From positions 1-52,974 of the forward strand of contig NZ_KZ984578.1 in NCBI RefSeq assembly GCF_003574445.1: DNA of 52,974 nucleotides. Reading direction: 5' to 3'. This document shows, piece by piece, positions 49,134 to 52,974 of this stretch; the first letter of the stretch is position 1, and every line of letters begins with the position of its first letter. Origin of the DNA: Streptomyces sp. YIM 130001 (GTDB taxonomy: Bacteria; Actinomycetota; Actinomycetes; Streptomycetales; Streptomycetaceae). The translations under genes were made by a program, and so were the position numbers. Under the pieces are notes generated by a model. That model was not told the origin of the DNA. It was given only the letters and a program-made list of their open reading frames with translations, and searched no databases.

Positions 49134-49874
49134 GTGAGCGAGACCCCCGCCGAAGATCTCAAGCCGAGCTTCCGCAGCGATGTGACTGTGGAGCTGGTCA
49201 AGCACTCCGCGAGCGACTCGGACGTCCTGTGGGCGGCGCGGGTGTCCACCGCGGGCGAGCAGTCCCTCGAGGAGCTGACCAAGGACCCGGAGCGCTCGAA
49301 GGGCCTGATCAACTACCTGATGCGGGACCGCCACGGCAGTCCCTTCGAGCACAACTCGATGACGTTCTTCATCAGCGCCCCGATCTTCGTCTTCCGCGAG
49401 TTCATGCGTCACCGCGTCGGCTGGTCGTACAACGAGGAATCGGGCCGCTACCGGGAGCTGCAGCCCGTCTTCTACGTCCCTGGCGAGTCCCGCAAGCTCG
49501 TCCAGGAGGGCCGCCCCGGCAAGTACGTCTTCGTCGAGGGCACCGAGGCGCAGCAGGAGCTCACGGGCCGCGTCATGGAGGACACCTACCGCCAGGCGTA
49601 CGAGTCGTACCAGGAGATGCTCGCCGCCGGCGTGGCCCGCGAGGTCGCCCGCGCGGTCCTGCCGGTAGGCCTCTTCTCCTCGATGTACGCGACGTGCAAC
49701 GCCCGGTCGCTGATGCACTTCCTCGGCCTGCGCACCCAGCACGAACTGGCCAAGGTCCCGTCCTTCCCGCAGCGGGAGATCGAGATGGTCGGCGAACAGA
49801 TGGAAGAGCACTGGGCCTCGCTCATGCCCCTTACCTACGCGGCGTTCAACACGAATGGCAGGGTCGCCCCGTAG
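49134..49874 (+). CDS. thyX: Flavin-dependent thymidylate synthase ThyX
   Basis: 246 aa from GTG 49134. It makes dTMP from dUMP using FAD, NADPH and methylene-tetrahydrofolate. The ThyX signature lies at residues 92-106, R-H-R-V-G-W-S-Y-N-E-E-S-G-R-Y. Compared with the classical R-H-R-x-x-S-x-N-E-x-S-x-R-Y it has one extra residue between R-H-R and the first Ser. The later N-A-R-S-L-M-H-F-L-G-L-R segment is the conserved dUMP-site region. The gene lies in the dapB-thyX-dapA neighbourhood familiar from actinobacteria. Confidence 0.96.
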   Translation: MSETPAEDLKPSFRSDVTVELVKHSASDSDVLWAARVSTAGEQSLEELTKDPERSKGLINYLMRDRHGSPFEHNSMTFFISAPIFVFREFMRHRVGWSYNEESGRYRELQPVFYVPGESRKLVQEGRPGKYVFVEGTEAQQELTGRVMEDTYRQAYESYQEMLAAGVAREVARAVLPVGLFSSMYATCNARSLMHFLGLRTQHELAKVPSFPQREIEMVGEQMEEHWASLMPLTYAAFNTNGRVAP

Positions 49875-49942
49875 ACGCCTGGAACCGCTGCGGCACACAG
49901 GCAGGCGCACATAGGTACGGACGCACGGGAGAAGTGTCCGTA

Positions 49943-49972
49943 TTGCGGCATTTCGCGAAGTTCATCTAGCCT
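49943..49972 (+). promoter_or_regulatory. Candidate promoter upstream of dapA
   Basis: TTGCGG (49943-49948), an 18-nt spacer, TAGCCT (49967-49972). The expected start of transcription near 49979 is the first base of a hairpin (49980-50025), so any transcript would begin with that structure. Confidence 0.5.
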
Positions 49973-49979
49973 GATCAAA

Positions 49980-50025
49980 CGGACCCGGCACTGCTTGAAC
50001 CCCCGAGCAGGCAGTGCCGGGCTCC
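49980..50025 (+). terminator. Hairpin between thyX and dapA
   Basis: An 11-bp perfect stem (49984-49994 with 50011-50021), extended outward by 3-4 pairs past a single-base bulge. It is about 110 nt after the thyX stop. It may terminate thyX transcription; because a promoter-like element directly precedes it, it may also be a 5' structure of a short RNA. Confidence 0.65.
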
Positions 50026-50078
50026 GTATGTCTCCCCGCTCATGTCCCCCGAGGGGCGACCTGGTGCTGAGCAGCGAG

Positions 50079-50091
50079 TAGCGTGTGCCCC
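50079..50091 (+). promoter_or_regulatory. Leaderless-type -10 element of dapA
   Basis: TAGCGT at 50079-50084 ends 7 nt before the ATG at 50092. No Shine-Dalgarno sequence precedes this ATG and the -35 region is poor. The spacing matches leaderless Streptomyces genes. Confidence 0.45.
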
Positions 50092-50991
50092 ATGGCTCCG
50101 ACCTCGACTCCGCAGACCCCCTTCGGGAGGGTCCTCACCGCCATGGTCACGCCCCTGACGGCGGACGGCGCACTCGACCTCGACGGCGCGCAGCGGCTCG
50201 CCACCCACTTGGTGGACGCAGGCAACGACGGCCTGATCGTCAACGGCACCACGGGCGAGTCCCCGACCACCAGCAATGCGGAGAAAACCGAGCTCGTACG
50301 AGTCGTGGTCGAGGCCGTGGGCGACCGGGCCCACGTGGTTGCCGGCGTCGGCACCAACGACACCCGCCACAGCATCGAGCTGGCGCGCGCCGCGGAGAAG
50401 ACCGGCGCCCACGGCCTCCTCACCGTCACGCCGTACTACAGCAAGCCGCCGCAGGAGGGCCTGCTGCAGCACTTCACCGCGATCGCCGACTCCACCGAGC
50501 TCCCGGTGATGCTCTACGACATCCCCGGCCGCAGCGGTGTCCCGATCAACACGGAGACGATCGTCCGGCTGGCCGAGCACCCGCGCATCGTGGCCAACAA
50601 GGACGCCAAGGGCGACCTCGGCCGCGCGAGCTGGGCGATCGCACGCAGCGAACTGGCCTGGTACTCCGGCGACGACATGCTCAACCTGCCGCTGCTCTCC
50701 GTCGGAGCGGTCGGCTTCGTCTCGGTGGTCGGCCATGTGGTCACCCCCGAACTCCGCGCCATGCTCGACGCATTCACCACGGGCGACGTGCGCAAGGCGA
50801 CCGAGATCCACCAGAAACTGCTTCCCGTCTTCACCGGAATGTTCCGCACCCAGGGCGTCATCACGACCAAGGCCGCGCTCACCCTCCAGGGTCTTCCCGG
50901 CGGCCCGCTGCGCCTGCCGCTGGTGGAACTCTCCCTGGAGGAAACGCACCAGCTCAAGATCGATCTCGCCGCCGGTGGGGTACACCTGTAG
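50092..50991 (+). CDS. dapA: 4-hydroxy-tetrahydrodipicolinate synthase
   Basis: 299 aa from ATG 50092; an in-frame GTG at 50083 lies within the -10-like element and is less likely. It condenses pyruvate with aspartate semialdehyde, the first committed step to diaminopimelate and lysine. Family marks: N-G-T-T-G-E-S-P-T, T-P-Y-Y (active-site Tyr), Y-D-I-P-G-R-S-G, and Schiff-base lysine K170 in I-V-A-N-K-D-A-K-G-D. DapA is a TIM barrel. dapB is 2.5 kb upstream; rnj is directly downstream. Confidence 0.97.
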   Translation: MAPTSTPQTPFGRVLTAMVTPLTADGALDLDGAQRLATHLVDAGNDGLIVNGTTGESPTTSNAEKTELVRVVVEAVGDRAHVVAGVGTNDTRHSIELARAAEKTGAHGLLTVTPYYSKPPQEGLLQHFTAIADSTELPVMLYDIPGRSGVPINTETIVRLAEHPRIVANKDAKGDLGRASWAIARSELAWYSGDDMLNLPLLSVGAVGFVSVVGHVVTPELRAMLDAFTTGDVRKATEIHQKLLPVFTGMFRTQGVITTKAALTLQGLPGGPLRLPLVELSLEETHQLKIDLAAGGVHL

Positions 50992-51067
50992 TCACAGACT
51001 TCACAACTGAATACGCAGACACACGCAACACAGACAGCACAGACGACAACTGCTATTGCACGAATGT

Positions 51068-51105
51068 CACGCGCGCCACGTGCCTCTGGGTACGTGGCGC
51101 GTGTG
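51068..51105 (+). terminator. Long hairpin just upstream of rnj
   Basis: A 14-bp stem with one G.U pair (51068-51081 with 51092-51105) and a 10-nt loop. It lies 77 nt after the dapA stop and only 2-3 nt before the rnj ribosome site (TAGGAG, 51108-51113). It may terminate dapA transcripts or act as a structured rnj leader. Confidence 0.6.
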
Positions 51106-51119
51106 GGTAGGAGAGTCTT

Positions 51120-52805
51120 TTGAGTCACCCGCATCCTGAGCTCGGCTCCCCGCCGAAGCTGCCCGAGGGCGGCCTCCGGGTCACCCCCCTCGGCGGCCTG
51201 GGCGAGATCGGCCGCAACATGACCGTCTTCGAGTACGGCGGACGCCTGCTGATCGTCGACTGCGGAGTTCTGTTCCCCGAAGAGGAACAGCCCGGCATCG
51301 ACCTGATCCTTCCGGACTTCAGCAGCATCCGTGACCGCCTCGACGACATCGAGGGCATCGTCCTCACCCATGGCCACGAGGACCACATCGGTGGCGTCCC
51401 GTATCTCCTCCGCGAGAAGCCGGACATCCCTCTGATCGGCTCCAAGCTGACCCTCGCCCTGATCGAGGCGAAGCTGCAGGAGCACCGCATCCGCCCGTAC
51501 ACGCTCGAGGTGTCCGAGGGGCACCGTGAGCGCATCGGCCCCTTCGACTGCGAGTTCGTGGCGGTCAACCACTCCATCCCGGACGCGCTCGCGGTCGCAG
51601 TCCGTACCCCGGCAGGCATGGTCGTCCACACCGGCGACTTCAAGATGGACCAGCTTCCTCTGGACCATCGCCTCACCGACCTGAACGCCTTCGCGAGGCT
51701 CAGCGAGGAGGGCATCGACCTGCTCCTCTCGGACTCGACGAACGCCGAGGTGCCAGGGTTCGTACCCCCCGAGCGCGATATCTCGAACGTGCTGCGCCAG
51801 GTCTTCGCAGGAGCCAGCAAGCGGATCATCGTGGCCAGCTTCGCCAGCCACGTCCACCGCATCCAGCAGATCCTCGACGCGGCACACGAATACGGCCGCC
51901 GGGTCGCCTTCGTCGGCCGTTCGATGGTGCGCAACATGGGCATCGCCAGGGACCTCGGCTATCTGAAGGTCCCGCCCGGTCTGGTGGTCGACGTCAAGAC
52001 ACTCGACGACCTGCCGGACCACGAGGTGGTCCTGGTCTGCACCGGGTCGCAGGGCGAGCCGATGGCGGCCCTGTCCCGGATGGCCAACCGCGATCACCAG
52101 ATCCGCATCGTCCAGGGCGACACGGTGATCCTGGCTTCGTCCCTGATCCCGGGCAACGAGAACGCGGTGTACCGCGTGATCAACGGCCTGACGCGCTGGG
52201 GAGCCCACGTCGTCCACAAGGGCAACGCCAAGGTGCACGTCTCCGGCCACGCGTCGGCCGGCGAGCTCCTGTACTTCTACAACATCTGCAAGCCCAAGAA
52301 CCTGATGCCGGTACACGGTGAATGGCGACACCTTCGGGCGAACGCGGAACTCGGCGCGCTCACCGGAGTGCCGCACGACCGCATCGTGATCGCCGAGGAC
52401 GGCGTCGTCGTCGACATGGTGGAGGGCAAGGCCAAGATCGTCGGCAAGGTCCAGGCCGGTTACGTCTACGTCGACGGCCTGTCCGTCGGCGACGTCACCG
52501 AGTCCTCTCTCAAGGACCGCCGCATCCTCGGGGACGAAGGCATCATCTCGGTCTTCGTCGTCGTCGATTCGACCACCGGCAAGATCACCGGCGGCCCCCA
52601 CGTCCAGGCTCGTGGCTCCGGCATCGAGGACTCCGCGTTCAACGCGGTGCTGCCGAAGGTCCATGAGGTACTGGAGAAGTCGGCGCAGGACGGGGTGGTC
52701 GAACCCCATCAGCTGCAGCAGTTGATCCGCAGGACCCTCGGCAAGTGGGTCTCGGACAACTACCGTCGCCGGCCGATGATCCTGCCGGTGGTCGTCGAGG
52801 TCTGA
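51120..52805 (+). CDS. rnj: Ribonuclease J
   Basis: 561 aa from TTG 51120, with TAGGAG six bases upstream. A metallo-beta-lactamase/beta-CASP nuclease with endonuclease and 5'-exonuclease activity in mRNA decay and rRNA maturation. The zinc motif H-G-H-E-D-H is at residues 84-89 (L-T-H-G-H-E-D-H-I-G-G), followed by H-T-G-D-F-K and D-S-T-N-A-E. The beta-CASP part contains A-S-F-A-S-H-V-H-R and C-T-G-S-Q-G-E-P, and H-V-S-G-H-A and P-V-H-G-E come later. A strong terminator follows. dapA-rnj adjacency is typical of actinobacteria. Confidence 0.97.
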   Translation: MSHPHPELGSPPKLPEGGLRVTPLGGLGEIGRNMTVFEYGGRLLIVDCGVLFPEEEQPGIDLILPDFSSIRDRLDDIEGIVLTHGHEDHIGGVPYLLREKPDIPLIGSKLTLALIEAKLQEHRIRPYTLEVSEGHRERIGPFDCEFVAVNHSIPDALAVAVRTPAGMVVHTGDFKMDQLPLDHRLTDLNAFARLSEEGIDLLLSDSTNAEVPGFVPPERDISNVLRQVFAGASKRIIVASFASHVHRIQQILDAAHEYGRRVAFVGRSMVRNMGIARDLGYLKVPPGLVVDVKTLDDLPDHEVVLVCTGSQGEPMAALSRMANRDHQIRIVQGDTVILASSLIPGNENAVYRVINGLTRWGAHVVHKGNAKVHVSGHASAGELLYFYNICKPKNLMPVHGEWRHLRANAELGALTGVPHDRIVIAEDGVVVDMVEGKAKIVGKVQAGYVYVDGLSVGDVTESSLKDRRILGDEGIISVFVVVDSTTGKITGGPHVQARGSGIEDSAFNAVLPKVHEVLEKSAQDGVVEPHQLQQLIRRTLGKWVSDNYRRRPMILPVVVEV

Positions 52806-52821
52806 CCGTCGCCGGAGCTCA

Positions 52822-52867
52822 ACTGGAGCGGGGCGCCTCGATTTGCATCGGGGCGCCCCGCTCCAGT
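52822..52867 (+). terminator. rnj terminator
   Basis: A nearly continuous 20-bp stem: outer arms 52823-52837 and 52852-52866 are perfect, a U.G pair and an inner 4-bp stem follow, closing a TTGC loop. It starts 17 nt after the rnj stop. Confidence 0.9.
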
Positions 52868-52934
52868 ACGTTTACGGCTCCACCTCACGCGAACGGGTGC
52901 ACGAAGTGCGCCCGCAAGCCCCCGCTGGGGAGGG

Positions 52935-52974
52935 TGGAAAACCCGGCCGAATTTCTCTGATAAAGTCGGGTCTC
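52935..52974 (+). promoter_or_regulatory. Promoter-like end of window, reminiscent of an rRNA operon leader
   Basis: TGGAAA (52935-52940), then 17 nt, then TGATAA (52958-52963) within a run reading C-T-C-T-G-A-T-A-A-A-G-T-C-G-G. That phrase resembles the C-T-G-A-T-A-G-A-G-T-C-G-G stretch I recall from Streptomyces rRNA operon leaders. No gene starts before the window ends. Identity is by recall only. Confidence 0.4.

Overview
The window looks like a core-chromosome segment of a Streptomyces species or close relative. G+C is very high, GTG/TTG starts are common, GTGA/ATGA stop-start overlaps are frequent, and the gene order (proS, rimP-nusA-ylxR-infB-rbfA-truB, ribF, an ESX-type secretion locus, rpsO-pnp, an M16 peptidase, dapB, thyX, dapA, rnj) is the one I know from the genus. 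No IS element, integrase, tRNA or CRISPR array is visible. The left edge holds the 3' end of a gene (probably ispG). The right edge stops in promoter-like DNA resembling a Streptomyces rRNA operon leader.

Left block (1-13129): two GNAT acetyltransferases and proS, then a convergent minus-strand group (a degenerate aminoglycoside-phosphotransferase-like protein, a lipoprotein and a ferritin-like protein), then the translation/transcription operon from rimP to truB. Between truB and ribF lies a giant 1630-aa protein (13400-18292): a trypsin-like domain that appears catalytically dead, a STAND-like NTPase with Arg in the Walker A lysine position, and a C-terminal helical-repeat region. It is the most intriguing and least explained gene here.

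Middle block (19480-42267): a five-gene minus-strand dipeptide/oligopeptide ABC importer operon (binding protein, two permeases, two ATPases) with a good HrdB-like promoter, then a type VII (ESX) secretion locus. The ESX genes lie in four alternating transcription units: minus eccB-mycP-esx-esx-espI-like; plus eccE, an unknown gene and a DUF397 gene; minus eccC; plus eccD. EccB/C/D/E form the membrane machine, the two WXG100 proteins are its predicted substrates, MycP is the membrane-anchored protease, and the MinD/ParA-like EspI-type protein carries very long disordered flanks. eccA and PE/PPE genes are absent, as usual in Streptomyces.

Right block (42497-52974): rpsO-pnp, an M16 zinc peptidase translationally coupled to pnp, dapB, a small membrane protein, two minus-strand membrane proteins, thyX, dapA and rnj. 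RNA decay (PNPase, RNase J), lysine/diaminopimelate synthesis (DapA, DapB) and dTMP synthesis (ThyX) are therefore clustered. Most genes end in strong GC-rich hairpins, several of which are listed. All functional calls rest on reading motifs and gene order by eye; no database search was possible.
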